Shown here: positions 1 to 10,103 of the stretch, piece after piece
Position numbering within the stretch: the stretch's first letter is position 1
Layout of the letters: every line of letters begins with the position of its first letter
DNA from: Burkholderiaceae bacterium
GTDB taxonomy: Bacteria > Pseudomonadota > Gammaproteobacteria > Burkholderiales > Burkholderiaceae_C
Direction of reading: 5' to 3'
Assembly: GCA_018780645.1 (NCBI GenBank)
Contig: JADMJJ010000047.1
Span: 62,001-126,000, forward strand
DNA: 64,000 nucleotides
Translations under genes and position numbers: made by a program
Notes under the pieces: model-generated
The model's database searches: none
Seen by the model: the letters and a program-made list of their open reading frames with translations, nothing else
What the model was told of the DNA's origin: nothing

Positions 1-549
1 GGCCAGACGAAAGCTCAGGCGTGCCTGGGCCCGGTCGGCCTGCGGATGCGCCTCCATGAAGGGCGCGAGCAGCATGTCGGTGACGAAGTCATGCGAGCCA
101 TTGCGCACGTGCTGCAGCGAGGGCACGGCACGCAGCGCCCGCGTCACCCAGACACCGGCGGGCATCTGCTCGGTCAGCGCCAGCGTGCCCAGAAACAGCT
201 CGGCCACGCTGCGGGCAAACTCGGCTTCCGGCAGGCGCATGGTCGCGGGCACGGCCCAGGGCGCCAGCAATTCGTTCTGCACCTGCATCAGCCGCGTGCC
301 CAGCTCATGAAGGATGGCGTACTTGTTCGGAAAGTACTGGTACAGCGCCGGGGGTGATATGCCCGCCCGCTGGCAGATCAGGTTGGTGGACAGGCGCTCG
401 ATGCCCACCTCGCCCAGCAACTCGGCGCAAGCGCCGAGGATGCGCTCGTAGGTCTCGACCGCCCGCGGCTGCGTGGGCGCTTTCTTCAGCTCCAGGTCGG
501 GTGGAAGCGCGCCGCTGTCGGCTGCGGGTATGGATTTCACGCGTGTCAT
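1..549 (-). CDS. TetR/AcrR family transcriptional regulator (partial, runs off the left edge)
   Basis: Reverse-strand translation from ATG at 549: MTRVKSIPAADSG...AVETYERILGACAELLGEVGIERLSTNLICQRAGISPPALYQYFPNKYAILHELG, a typical TetR HTH; open to position 1. Confidence 0.88.
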   Translation of the reverse strand, partial: MTRVKSIPAADSGALPPDLELKKAPTQPRAVETYERILGACAELLGEVGIERLSTNLICQRAGISPPALYQYFPNKYAILHELGTRLMQVQNELLAPWAVPATMRLPEAEFARSVAELFLGTLALTEQMPAGVWVTRALRAVPSLQHVRNGSHDFVTDMLLAPFMEAHPQADRAQARLSFRLA

Positions 550-612
550 TACGGTCGAGTCTAGGGCAAGGCCCGATGCGGGTTTGTCCGGGTCGCGGCC
601 TGTGGCTAGATG

Positions 613-632
613 AATATAGTCATCGCTATATT
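613..632. promoter_or_regulatory. Perfect inverted repeat AATATAG-N6-CTATATT, candidate TetR operator
   Basis: AATATAGTCATCGCTATATT lies between the divergent TetR gene and the TonB receptor gene. Confidence 0.6.
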
Positions 633-668
633 TACACAAATGGCCTCCAAGGCCAATAGGAGACCCGC

Positions 669-3074
669 ATGGACCCACGTCAATACCCAGGTGTTCGCAG
701 CGCGAGTTGCTGTGCGGTGCTGGCCCTGATCGGCGCCAGCGCGGCGCTGGCCCAACCCAGCCAGCTGGAGGCGGTGGTCGTGACCGGCCAGGGCCGGGTG
801 CAGCAGCTGCAGTCGGTGCCGATTGCCATCCAGGTGATGGGGGCGGACCAGGTGCGCAAACTGGGTGCGTCGAATATGGGTGATCTGGCCAGCCATGTGC
901 CGGGCCTGACGATAGACGCGACACAGGCCACACAGCCGACGATCTCGCTGCGCGGCATAGGCACCAGCGACTTCGGCATCGGCACCGATTCGCCGGTGGG
1001 CATCTATGTCGATGGTGTCTACACCGGCAAGACCGGCGGCGCGCTGCTGAATTTCAATGACGTCAAGCGCATCGAGGTGCTGAAGGGCCCGCAGGGCACG
1101 CTATTCGGCCGCAACAGCGCCGGCGGCGCGATTTCGGTGGTGACCAACGATCCCGAGTTCACCAGCCGTGCCATCGGCCTGCTGCGCCTGGGCAACCGTG
1201 GCCAGCGCCATGTCGAGCTGCTGGCCAATCAGCCGCTGGGTGAGAACCTGGCGCTGCGCGCCAGCCTGGTGGCGCAGCGCAGCGATGGCTTTCTGACCGA
1301 CGCGACGACCGGCCAGAAGGCGGGCGGCGAGAACGCCTGGGGCCTGCGCGCCGCGCTGCTGTGGCGGGCCGGCGAGGACACCAAGGCCATCCTGAGCCTG
1401 GAGCACGAGAAGCTGGACCAGCGCGCCCGCCCGGCCATAGGCGTGGTGCCCATCGCCACCGGCATGGCGCCGGTCTTCCCGTCGGACCCGGCCACCTACC
1501 TCGATCCGCGCAAGGCGCCGCTGCGCAACGATGTGGCCGGCGATGTCGAGGCGCGGGACTTCAACGGTGTGACCCTGCGCCTGACCCACGCACTGGCCTG
1601 GGCCGACTTCAGCTCGACCACCGCCTACCGCCATTTCACCTCGAAGAACCGGCAGGACAACGACGGCAGCAACAGCCCGCTGATCTATCTGTCGACCACC
1701 AATGACGAGGCCAACACCAGCTGGCAGCAGGAGTTCCGCCTCAGCGGCAAGCGCGGCACGACCGACTGGCTGGCCGGCCTGAGCTTCTACCGCGAGACCG
1801 CAAGGCAGACGGCTTTTGTGGACAGCACGACCACCGCGCTGGACACCATGGCCGGCAATCTGACCGGCCTGCCGCTGTTCCAGACCGTCAATGTGCTGGC
1901 CGAGGCCGCCGGCGTGCCCGGCATCAATCTGCTGGGCCAGACCTGGGGCGAGGCAATGACCAACCAGGGCCGCTTCAGCGCCGTGGCCGCCTATGGCGAT
2001 GTGATCTGGGAGCTGCAGCCCAGCACCCATCTGACCACCGGCCTGCGCCTGACCCGCGACCGCAAGCGCTTCAGCTGGTTCAATCCGAACCGTGCGGCGC
2101 CCGGTCTTGACGAGCAGTTGGCGGTGCTGGACGCAGTTGACCTGTTCAACGGCATGGTGGCGGCAGGCGTGCTGACGCAGGAGCAGGCGGTGATGATCCA
2201 GGGTGCGCTGCGCAGCAATGCGCTGATTGCCAGCAGCGGCGCCTCGACCGCGCCGCTGCAGCTGTCGCGCTCGTGGAACGATGTCAGCCCGCGCCTGGTG
2301 CTGGACCACCGCATCGATCGCGAACTGATGGTCTATGGCTCCATCACCCGCGGCTACCAGGCCGGTGGCTTCAATACGCTACAGGTCAACTCGGCCTATG
2401 CGCCGGAGCGCGTCACCAGCCTGGAGGTGGGCGCCAAGGGACAGCTCGCCGGCCTGGGCCTGAGCTACAGCGCCTCGCTGTTCCACTACGCCTTCAACAA
2501 TCTGCAGACCCTGCAGCTGGTGCCGTCCAGCGCCGGCGGCATACCGGCGTATCAGGTCAGCATCAGCGACCAGAAGGCCACCGGTGTGGATCTCGATGCG
2601 CGCTGGCACGTCAGCCGCCAGCTGAACCTGTTCGGCAACGTGGAGCTTCTGGACCAGACCTACAAACGCGGCACCAGCAGCCTGGGCAGCAACTTGGCCG
2701 GCCAGCCGGTGGGCGCACCACGCCTGCATGCCAGCGTCGGCTTCGAGGTGCTGTGGCAGGCGCTGGGCGGCCAGGCCCAGGCCAGCCTGCAGGCCAGCTA
2801 CAGCGGCGCGACGCGCTGCAACGAAGAATCCTATGTGCAGGGCCTGTGCCTGAACACGCCCACCTTCCAGGTCGGCGGCGCGCGGCAAAAGCTCGACGGC
2901 CGCATCGGTTGGGAGAGCGACAGCAAGCGCTGGGGCGCCTCGCTCCTGGTCAACAACCTGCTCGACAAGCGCTATATCAACCGCCTCTGGTACGAGTCGG
3001 CGCCGCTCGGTTCGGCCTACGCGACGCTGGCCAAGCCGCGCACCGTCGCGGTGGAGTTGCGGGCGAGCTTTTGA
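669..3074 (+). CDS. TonB-dependent outer membrane receptor
   Basis: Signal peptide, plug domain (VVVTGQGRVQQLQSVPIAIQVM, VEVLKGPQGTLFGRNSAGGAISVVT), C-terminal aromatic ending VELRASF. Confidence 0.93.
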   Translation: MDPRQYPGVRSASCCAVLALIGASAALAQPSQLEAVVVTGQGRVQQLQSVPIAIQVMGADQVRKLGASNMGDLASHVPGLTIDATQATQPTISLRGIGTSDFGIGTDSPVGIYVDGVYTGKTGGALLNFNDVKRIEVLKGPQGTLFGRNSAGGAISVVTNDPEFTSRAIGLLRLGNRGQRHVELLANQPLGENLALRASLVAQRSDGFLTDATTGQKAGGENAWGLRAALLWRAGEDTKAILSLEHEKLDQRARPAIGVVPIATGMAPVFPSDPATYLDPRKAPLRNDVAGDVEARDFNGVTLRLTHALAWADFSSTTAYRHFTSKNRQDNDGSNSPLIYLSTTNDEANTSWQQEFRLSGKRGTTDWLAGLSFYRETARQTAFVDSTTTALDTMAGNLTGLPLFQTVNVLAEAAGVPGINLLGQTWGEAMTNQGRFSAVAAYGDVIWELQPSTHLTTGLRLTRDRKRFSWFNPNRAAPGLDEQLAVLDAVDLFNGMVAAGVLTQEQAVMIQGALRSNALIASSGASTAPLQLSRSWNDVSPRLVLDHRIDRELMVYGSITRGYQAGGFNTLQVNSAYAPERVTSLEVGAKGQLAGLGLSYSASLFHYAFNNLQTLQLVPSSAGGIPAYQVSISDQKATGVDLDARWHVSRQLNLFGNVELLDQTYKRGTSSLGSNLAGQPVGAPRLHASVGFEVLWQALGGQAQASLQASYSGATRCNEESYVQGLCLNTPTFQVGGARQKLDGRIGWESDSKRWGASLLVNNLLDKRYINRLWYESAPLGSAYATLAKPRTVAVELRASF

Positions 3075-3089
3075 GCGAGTGTCTGAGCG

Positions 3090-3431
3090 ATGCGCCACTC
3101 GCTGCTGATTGCCCTACTGCTGCTGACCGCCTGCAGCAGGGATGACAAACCCACGCCAACCGAGGCTGAAGGCTTGCGTCCCGGTGATGCCCGCCTGGCC
3201 GCCGTCTATGAGCGCTCCTGCCTGAACTGCCATGGCCGCAGCGACGGAGTTGCGCCGTTGACCGGCCATGCCAGCGCCTGGGCGCAACGGCTGGCCAAGG
3301 GCATGCCGGCGCTGCTGCACAGCGTGCGCCAGGGCCGGAACAGCATGCCGCCCATGGGTCTGTGCCCGGACTGCAGCGACGGCGACCTCGAACATTTGAT
3401 CAACTTCATGAGCCGAGCCCCCACACCATGA
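3090..3431 (+). CDS. Cytochrome c5-like c-type cytochrome, putative lipoprotein
   Basis: Lipobox-like LLLLTAC, heme motif CLNCH, later MPPMGLCPDCSDGDL. Confidence 0.85.
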   Translation: MRHSLLIALLLLTACSRDDKPTPTEAEGLRPGDARLAAVYERSCLNCHGRSDGVAPLTGHASAWAQRLAKGMPALLHSVRQGRNSMPPMGLCPDCSDGDLEHLINFMSRAPTP

Positions 3432-4825
3432 GCGAACGCAGAGACTGGCTGAAACAGACGGCAGCATTGAGCGTGGGCTTAGGGTCCGGTCTGGCCCTGG
3501 GCGGCGAGGCACTCGCCCAGGCGGCCGCGCCCAAACCTGCCGGCCCCAAGCCCTGGCAGAACTGGTCCGGCATTCAGCAATGCCAGGCCAGGCAATGGCT
3601 GATGCCTAAGGATGAAGCACAGCTGGCCGCGGCCATTGGCAGCGCGCCGGGCCCGCTGCGCTGCGTCGGCGCCGGCCACTCGTTCAGCGCCCTGGTGCCC
3701 ACCGACGGCACCCTGATCTCGCTGGACCGGCTCAGCGGCATCATCGCCATCGACAAGGCCACCAGCACCGTGCGCGTGCGCGCCGGCACCCGCCTGGCCC
3801 AGCTGGCCCGCGAGCTGCACAGTCAAGGCCTGGCCCTGCACAACCAGCCCGATATCGATGTGCAGACCCTGGCCGGCGCGCTGGCCACCGGCACCCATGG
3901 CACGGGTCTGACCCTGCCGGCCCTGCACGACGAGGTGCAGGCACTGCGCCTGGTCACCCCGGCCGGCGAGATCAAGGACTGCTCGCGGCTGCTCAACCCC
4001 GAGCTGTTCGACGCCGCGCGGGTGTCGCTGGGCGCGCTGGGTGTGATCACCGAGTACACGCTGCGCGTGCGGCCCCGCTATATGCTGGCCCGCCGCGTCT
4101 GGTTGGAGCGCACCGAGGGCCTGCTGGAGAAGGCCCCCGAGCTGGCCCGCCAGCACCTCCACTTCGAGATGTATGTGCTGCCCTTCACAGGTTACAGCGC
4201 CGGCATCACCCACAGCGAGGTGGCCGAGGGCCCGGCCCAGCACCCCGCCTCGGCCGACGAGAACGTGCTGCGCGACCTGCAGCGCCTGCGCGATTGGCTG
4301 GGCCGCTGGCCCGATCTGCGGCGCTGGACCGCCGCCAAGCTGATAGACCCGGCCCAGACCGAGTTCGCGCAGGACTGGTCCTGGCGCCTGCTCAGCACCG
4401 TGCGGCCGACCCGCTTCAACGAGAGCGAGTACCACCTGCCGCGCGAGGCCGGCATCGCCTGCCTGAAGGACATACTGGCCACGCTGGAAAAGCGCAACGA
4501 CATCTTCTTCCCCATTGAGTTCCGCTTCATCCGCGGCGACTCGGCCTGGCTGAGCCCCTTCCATGGCCGAGACAGCTGCTCGATTGCCACCCATGCACTG
4601 CAGGGCGAGGCCTACCAGTACCTGATCGCCGAGCTAGGCCCGGTGTTCAAGAAGCACGGCGGCCGTCCGCATTGGGGCAAGCTGCATGACCTTCAACTGA
4701 AAGACCTGCGGGCCATGTACCCGCGCTTTGCCGACTTCCAGCGGGTGCGCGAGGGCGTCGATCCGCAGGGCCGCATGCTCAATGCGCATCTGCGCCAACT
4801 GTTCGTAGGAGCCGCCAATGCATAA
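3428..4825 (+). CDS. FAD-binding protein, D-arabinono-1,4-lactone oxidase family, putative Tat substrate
   Basis: N-terminal RRDWLK Tat-like signal; FAD-binding GAGHSFSALVPTDGTLISLDRL; ALO C-terminal HWGKLHDL; ATGA overlap with upstream gene. Confidence 0.87.
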   Translation: MSERRDWLKQTAALSVGLGSGLALGGEALAQAAAPKPAGPKPWQNWSGIQQCQARQWLMPKDEAQLAAAIGSAPGPLRCVGAGHSFSALVPTDGTLISLDRLSGIIAIDKATSTVRVRAGTRLAQLARELHSQGLALHNQPDIDVQTLAGALATGTHGTGLTLPALHDEVQALRLVTPAGEIKDCSRLLNPELFDAARVSLGALGVITEYTLRVRPRYMLARRVWLERTEGLLEKAPELARQHLHFEMYVLPFTGYSAGITHSEVAEGPAQHPASADENVLRDLQRLRDWLGRWPDLRRWTAAKLIDPAQTEFAQDWSWRLLSTVRPTRFNESEYHLPREAGIACLKDILATLEKRNDIFFPIEFRFIRGDSAWLSPFHGRDSCSIATHALQGEAYQYLIAELGPVFKKHGGRPHWGKLHDLQLKDLRAMYPRFADFQRVREGVDPQGRMLNAHLRQLFVGAANA

Positions 4826-6080
4826 GCGTCGTGTATTGCTGGGCGCCGCCCTTGCGATGCCGGTGGTCGCCTGGCTGGCCCGCCCGGCCGAGATCGGCGG
4901 GCCGCATGCGCCGTACTTTTCCACCCTGAGCCAGGCGCTGAAGGCCGCCGGCGTGGCCCAGGCCAGCATGGTCATCGATCTGCCGCGGCTGCGTGCCAAT
5001 CTCGCCGCCATCGGAGCCCATGCCAAGACCGGCATGAACCTGCGCGCGGTGCTCAAGTCCCTGCCCTGCCTGGAACTGATGGACGAGGTGGCCAAGGCCT
5101 GGGCCAGCCCGCGGGTGATGGCCTTCAATGCGGCGCAGACCGGGCAGCTGCTGAGCGCCCGGCCCGATCGCCAGGTGCTGCTGGGCAAGCCCTTCCCTGT
5201 GGCCGCCGCCGCGGCCTTGCTGCAGGCCCTCCCGCCCGAGATCGGCAGCGGCATCGAGTGGCTGATCGACACACCCCAGCGCCTGGCCCAGTACCGCCAG
5301 CTGGCCGAGCAGCGCAGCCAGCCCCTGCGCGTCAATCTGGAGATTGACGTCGGCCTGCACCGCGGCGGTTTCGAAGATCCGGCCGAGCTGGGGACGGCGC
5401 TGCAAAGCCTGAGGACCGGCAGCCTCAAATGGCAGGGCTTCATGGGCTACGACGCCCATGTGGCCGCCCTGCCCGACGCTCTGGGCATGCGCACCCAGGC
5501 CTGGGACGAGTCGCAAAAGCGTTACCAGACCGCCTGGCGCCTGGCCAACGAACTGCTGGGCCCGCAGCGCCGCGAGGGCCTGACCTTGAACACCGCCGGT
5601 TCGCCGACCTTCCGTCTTCACGACGGCAAGGGCGTGGCCAATGAGGTCTCGGTCGGCTCGGCAGCTCTCCTGCCGCTGGACTTCGAGAAGCCGCTCTTGG
5701 CCGATCTGCAGCCGGCCGCCTTCATCGCCACACCGGTGCTCAAGACATGGCCCCGGTTCCGCCTGCCCGAGGGGGCCACGTGGTTGAGCCGCCTGGCCCA
5801 GACCTGGGACCGCAACCAGACCCGCGGCCTGGCCATTCACGGCGGCCACTGGCTGGCCGAGGTGGCCTCGCCCGAGGGGGTGGCGGCGAGCGGCCTCTAC
5901 GGCCCTTCGTCAAACCAGCAGGTCATGGTGGCTTCCAGTCGGGTCGATCTGCAGCCCGACGACCATGTCTTCCTGCGCCCGCGCCAGAGCGAGGCGGTGC
6001 TGCTGCAGTTTGGTGATCTGCTGGTGTTCGACGGGCAGCGCATCAGCGCCCGCTGGCCGGTGCTGCCGGCCTCGGCCTGA
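4818..6080 (+). CDS. Alanine racemase N-terminal / D-serine dehydratase-like (DSD1-type) PLP enzyme, exported
   Basis: VIDLPRLRANLAAIGAHAKTGMNLRAVLKSLPCLEL fold-III PLP pattern, C-terminal DHVFLRPRQSEAVLLQFGDLLVFDG; RR-containing N-terminal hydrophobic signal; overlaps upstream gene. Confidence 0.8.
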   Translation: MHKRRVLLGAALAMPVVAWLARPAEIGGPHAPYFSTLSQALKAAGVAQASMVIDLPRLRANLAAIGAHAKTGMNLRAVLKSLPCLELMDEVAKAWASPRVMAFNAAQTGQLLSARPDRQVLLGKPFPVAAAAALLQALPPEIGSGIEWLIDTPQRLAQYRQLAEQRSQPLRVNLEIDVGLHRGGFEDPAELGTALQSLRTGSLKWQGFMGYDAHVAALPDALGMRTQAWDESQKRYQTAWRLANELLGPQRREGLTLNTAGSPTFRLHDGKGVANEVSVGSAALLPLDFEKPLLADLQPAAFIATPVLKTWPRFRLPEGATWLSRLAQTWDRNQTRGLAIHGGHWLAEVASPEGVAASGLYGPSSNQQVMVASSRVDLQPDDHVFLRPRQSEAVLLQFGDLLVFDGQRISARWPVLPASA

Positions 6081-6081
6081 G

Positions 6082-6522
6082 CTATTTGACGACCAGCACC
6101 GGCACCTTGGCCAAGGTCAGCACCTTGTGCGCCACGCTGCCCAGCAGCAAGGAGTCCAGGCCACGCCGGCCGTGTGAACCCATCACGATCAGGTCCACGC
6201 CGTCCTTGGCCGCAAAGTCCACCACCGACTGGGCCGGGCCATGCTCGCGCAAGACCTGGCTTTCGAAGCTGACGCCGGCAGCCGTCGCGCGCGCGCCGGC
6301 CTGGGCAATGCCCTGGGCGGCCGCTTCCTCGGCGGCGTCCAGGTAATAGGCCAGCGCCTCGCCCCCGCCCTCGGGGAAGCTGATGAAGGGCACCGGATCG
6401 ATCACGCTGACGATGCTCAGCCGCGCGCCGTAGCGCTTGGCCAGATCGACCGCCGTTTCGGCGGCCTTATCGGCGCTGGTCGAGCCATCGGTGGGCAGCA
6501 GGATGTGCTTGTAGTCGGCCAT
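6082..6522 (-). CDS. Universal stress protein UspA family
   Basis: MADYKHILLPTDGSTSADKA ... DLIVMGSHGRRGLDSLLLGSVAHKVLTLAKVPVLVVK. Confidence 0.93.
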   Translation of the reverse strand: MADYKHILLPTDGSTSADKAAETAVDLAKRYGARLSIVSVIDPVPFISFPEGGGEALAYYLDAAEEAAAQGIAQAGARATAAGVSFESQVLREHGPAQSVVDFAAKDGVDLIVMGSHGRRGLDSLLLGSVAHKVLTLAKVPVLVVK

Positions 6523-6698
6523 GGTAGGAACTCCTATCTGCTATCGGCAGGGTGGCTGCATGCTGGCATCAATGCCCGGGGCCGACAAGGCGGAGTGTCA
6601 CCGGCGCTTGAGCTGCGTCAAATCTCATCCTGAGGCGGGAACCGAAACCGGCCGCCGCGCTCCAACGCGCCGCCTATCTCCACATTCAAGAGGCGTTC

Positions 6699-7367
6699 AT
6701 GAAGCTTTGGCTCAAAGAGAATCGCGGATTCATCGTGTTCCTGATCTGCTTCGGCTTCTTCCGAACCGCCATCGCCGACTGGAACCCCATACCCTCCGGC
6801 TCGATGCGCCCCACGCTGCTGGAAGGCGATGTGGTGTTGGTCAACCGCCTGGCCTATGACTTCAAGCTGCCGCTGACCGACATCTCGCTGCGCACCCTGG
6901 GCAACCCGCAGCGCGGCGACGTCGTCACCTTCAGCTCGCCGACCACCGGCACAAGGCTGATCAAGCGCATCGTCGGCCTGCCGGGCGATGTGGTCGAGAT
7001 GCGCAACGAGGTGCTCTACCTCAACGGCCAGGCGGCCGAATACGCCGAACAGTCGCTGCACACCGAGCCCCTGGCCCCCGGCATCGAGCTGGGCGCCGTC
7101 CGCGCCACCGAACGCCTGGCCGGCGCCGACCGCCGCGTCCAGTTCATCCCCGACAAACCGGCTCTGCGCAGCTTCGCCCCGCTCACCGTGCCCGCCGGCC
7201 ACTACTTCATGCTCGGCGACAGCCGCGACAACAGCGAAGACTCCCGCTTCATCGGCGCCGTGCCCAGGCACCTGTTGATCGGCCGCGCGCACCGGGTGCT
7301 GGTGTCGGCCGACATCCTCGGAAGCTGGGTGCCGCGGTTTGAGCGAACCGTCGAAGCAATTCGCTAG
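6699..7367 (+). CDS. lepB: Signal peptidase I
   Basis: IPSGSMRPTLLEGDVVLVNRLAYDF, RGDVVTFSSP...RLIKRIVGLPGD, GHYFMLGDSRDNSEDSRFIGAVP. Confidence 0.93.
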   Translation: MKLWLKENRGFIVFLICFGFFRTAIADWNPIPSGSMRPTLLEGDVVLVNRLAYDFKLPLTDISLRTLGNPQRGDVVTFSSPTTGTRLIKRIVGLPGDVVEMRNEVLYLNGQAAEYAEQSLHTEPLAPGIELGAVRATERLAGADRRVQFIPDKPALRSFAPLTVPAGHYFMLGDSRDNSEDSRFIGAVPRHLLIGRAHRVLVSADILGSWVPRFERTVEAIR

Positions 7368-8461
7368 GCGGCATCAAACTCCACCCGATTGCGCCCGCCG
7401 GCCTTCGCCCGGTACAGCGCGCGGTCAGCGGCCGCCATCAGCTCGGCCGCCACCACGGCCGGCTCCTGGCCGGCCGGCACGGCGCCCAGCATCGCCAGGC
7501 CGATCGAGATCGTCACCTCCAGCGGCTGGCCGCTGTCGGCGGCGCAGGGCATGGCGGCAATGCGGGCGCGGATGCGCTCGGCAATCTCGCGGGCATGCTG
7601 GGCGGCAGTCTGCGGCAGCAGCACGACGAACTCTTCGCCGCCATAGCGGGCAATCGTGTCACCGGCGCGAAGCTGCGACTGGATGCTGTGGCCCACCGCG
7701 CGCAGCACGGCATCGCCGGCCGGGTGGCCGTGGGCATCATTGATCTGCTTGAACTTGTCGATGTCCAGGAACAGGCAGGCCAGCGCATGCTTGTAGCGCC
7801 GCGCCTGGGCGATCTCGACGCCGCAGCGGTGCTCCAGATAGCGGCGGTTGTGCACGCCGGTAAGCAGATCGGTCAGGCCGGCGAGCTTGACGCGCTCCTG
7901 GTTCAGCACGCTCTCCAGGCAGACGGCGACGATGCTGGCCAGGCGCTCCAGCAGATTCGTGCCGGCCGCCGGGTCATAGCGCTCGGCGTCGCAGCTGCCG
8001 AAATGCAGGCTGCCGATCAGCTCGCCGTGGCGGCTCAGCGGCAGCAGCGCCACCGAGCGGGGCGGCCGCGGCGGGGCGTTGAAAAAGCGGGCATGGGAGG
8101 GCGCCTCGAACCGGCCCAGCCAGGGTTTGCGCGCTGTGCCATAGAGGGCTTCCAGCGGCGCGGCCGAGGGCAGGAGCACCAGGTCGTTCAGCACCGCACC
8201 ATCGCGCAGCTCGCTGTCCAGGATGCGGCCGGTCTCGCCATCGGCGTCCACCAGGGCCAGGGTCACACTCTCGATGCCGAAGGCCTGGCCATAGTCGCGG
8301 AGCAGCAGACGCAGCAGATCCAGCACCGAGCGGGCACCGATCAGCCGGTGCTCCAGCTCATCGAAGCGGCGCATCTTCTCCTCATTGGCCCGCGCCTCGC
8401 GCAGCAGCGCTTCGAGCTGCGTGCGCAGTTGCAGGTTCTCTGCTTCCAGTTGACTTTGCAT
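7364..8461 (-). CDS. Diguanylate cyclase, DUF484/GAF-like sensory region plus GGDEF domain
   Basis: DLLTGVHNRRYLE ... IARYGGEEFVVLLPQ; N-terminal coiled coil and GAF-like region. Confidence 0.88.
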   Translation of the reverse strand: MQSQLEAENLQLRTQLEALLREARANEEKMRRFDELEHRLIGARSVLDLLRLLLRDYGQAFGIESVTLALVDADGETGRILDSELRDGAVLNDLVLLPSAAPLEALYGTARKPWLGRFEAPSHARFFNAPPRPPRSVALLPLSRHGELIGSLHFGSCDAERYDPAAGTNLLERLASIVAVCLESVLNQERVKLAGLTDLLTGVHNRRYLEHRCGVEIAQARRYKHALACLFLDIDKFKQINDAHGHPAGDAVLRAVGHSIQSQLRAGDTIARYGGEEFVVLLPQTAAQHAREIAERIRARIAAMPCAADSGQPLEVTISIGLAMLGAVPAGQEPAVVAAELMAAADRALYRAKAGGRNRVEFDAA

Positions 8462-8659
8462 GCTTGGCGGGGGATGGACGTCCGGGCTCCTGGTTCCTGA
8501 GGGCGGCGACAGCTTACTTCAAGCCGGTGGCATGCCGCCCCGGCCCGGTCTTTGCGACGTCTTGATGCCTGACGGCCGCAGTTCTACACACCCTTGATCC
8601 ACCACTGCCTAGACTGGATCGCATCGCAACAGCCGGCAGACGCAACACCTGCCCCTTGT

Positions 8660-9385
8660 ATGAAACCGGTGGCCATCTTCCAGCATGACCGCACCCAGCG
8701 CCCTGGGTATCTTCTGAGATTTCTCGAACAGCGCGGCATCCCGTCGCAGCTGTTCTTCCCCGCAGAGGGCGACCGCCTGCCCCCGGGCGCCGCTGACTTC
8801 AGCGGCCTGGTCTTCCTGGGCAGCAATGCCAGCGTCAATGACCCGCTGCCCTGGGTGGAGCGCGAAATCGGTCTGATGCATGACGCGATCGCCCTCGACC
8901 GCCCCATCCTCGGCCACTGCTTCGGTGGCCAGTTGCTGGCTCGAACACTGGGCGCCGAGGTGACGCGCAACGCCACGCCCTGCATTGGCTGGGAGACGCT
9001 GCGCGTGACGCCCGGCGCCAGGCACTGGTTCGGTGGCGCCTGCGAGGTGCCGGCCTTCAACTGGCATTACGAGACCTTCGGCATTCCGCGCGGCGCGCAG
9101 CGCACGCTGTTCGGCACCCGCTGCCTGAACAAGGGCTTCGCGTTCGGCAAGCACCTGGGCTTTCAATGCCACCTCGAAGTGACCGAGGAGATCGTGCGCG
9201 AATGGTGCGCCAGCGGCCAGGCCGAGCTGGAGGCTGCCGGCGGCGGCATCCAGACGCAGGACCAGATCCTGGCCAATCTGCCCGAGAAGCTGGCCCGGCT
9301 GCACAAGACGGCCCACACCGTTTACGTGATGTGGATCTCCGGCCTGCCCTGGCCGAAGATCGCGCATGTGCATGGCGGCTGGTGA
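8660..9385 (+). CDS. Type 1 glutamine amidotransferase (GMP synthase-like)
   Basis: PILGHCFGGQLLARTLGAEV nucleophile elbow, FNWHYETFGIPRGAQ, FGKHLGFQCHLEVTEE. Confidence 0.87.
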   Translation: MKPVAIFQHDRTQRPGYLLRFLEQRGIPSQLFFPAEGDRLPPGAADFSGLVFLGSNASVNDPLPWVEREIGLMHDAIALDRPILGHCFGGQLLARTLGAEVTRNATPCIGWETLRVTPGARHWFGGACEVPAFNWHYETFGIPRGAQRTLFGTRCLNKGFAFGKHLGFQCHLEVTEEIVREWCASGQAELEAAGGGIQTQDQILANLPEKLARLHKTAHTVYVMWISGLPWPKIAHVHGGW

Positions 9386-10087
9386 CTAGATCACCAGCCT
9401 GTAGCCCACCCCGGTTTCGGTCAGCAGATGCCGAGGCTGGGCCGGCTGAGCCTCCAGCTTCTGGCGCAGATTGCCCATATAGACGCGCAGATAGTGGTTG
9501 TCGTCGCCATGGCTCGGACCCCAGACGGCCTTCAGCAGCTGCCGGTGCGTCAGCACCTTGCCGGCGTTGGCGACCAGATGGGTCAGGAGCCGGTACTCGA
9601 TCGGGGTCAGGTGCACCTCTGCGCCGGCGCGCCTGACCAGGCGCGCGGCAAGGTCGAGCTCCACCTCGCCGAAGCGGAACAGGCTGGAGGCGGCCTCACC
9701 CGGGGCACTCTGCGACTGGCTGCGGCGCTGCGCCGCGCGCACCCGCGCCATCAGTTCGCCCACGCCAAAGGGCTTGGTCAGGTAGTCGTCTGCGCCGGCA
9801 TCGAGCGCGGCAATCTTGTCGGCCTCGTCGGTCCGGGCCGACAGCACGATCACCGTGACCCCCGACCAGCTGCGCAGGTCGCGCAGATAGTTCAGGCCGT
9901 CGTCGTCGGGCAGGCCCAGGTCCAGTATCACCAGCTCGGGGCGGCGCGTGCCGGCATCGACCAGGCCCTGGCGCACCGTGCCGGCCTCGAACACCTGCCA
10001 GCCCTCGGCTTCCAGGGCCAGCCGCACGAAGCGGCGGATGCTGGGTTCGTCTTCGACGATCAGGGCGGTGGGACGGGGGTCACTCAT
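9386..10087 (-). CDS. kdpE: Two-component response regulator KdpE
   Basis: OmpR-type REC-wHTH; VEDEPSIRRFVRLALEAEG, LTPIEYRLLTHLVANAGKVLTHRQLLKAVWGPSH; downstream of kdpD. Confidence 0.93.
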   Translation of the reverse strand: MSDPRPTALIVEDEPSIRRFVRLALEAEGWQVFEAGTVRQGLVDAGTRRPELVILDLGLPDDDGLNYLRDLRSWSGVTVIVLSARTDEADKIAALDAGADDYLTKPFGVGELMARVRAAQRRSQSQSAPGEAASSLFRFGEVELDLAARLVRRAGAEVHLTPIEYRLLTHLVANAGKVLTHRQLLKAVWGPSHGDDNHYLRVYMGNLRQKLEAQPAQPRHLLTETGVGYRLVI

Positions 10088-10103
10088 GTCGGGGCCATCG
10101 CTT

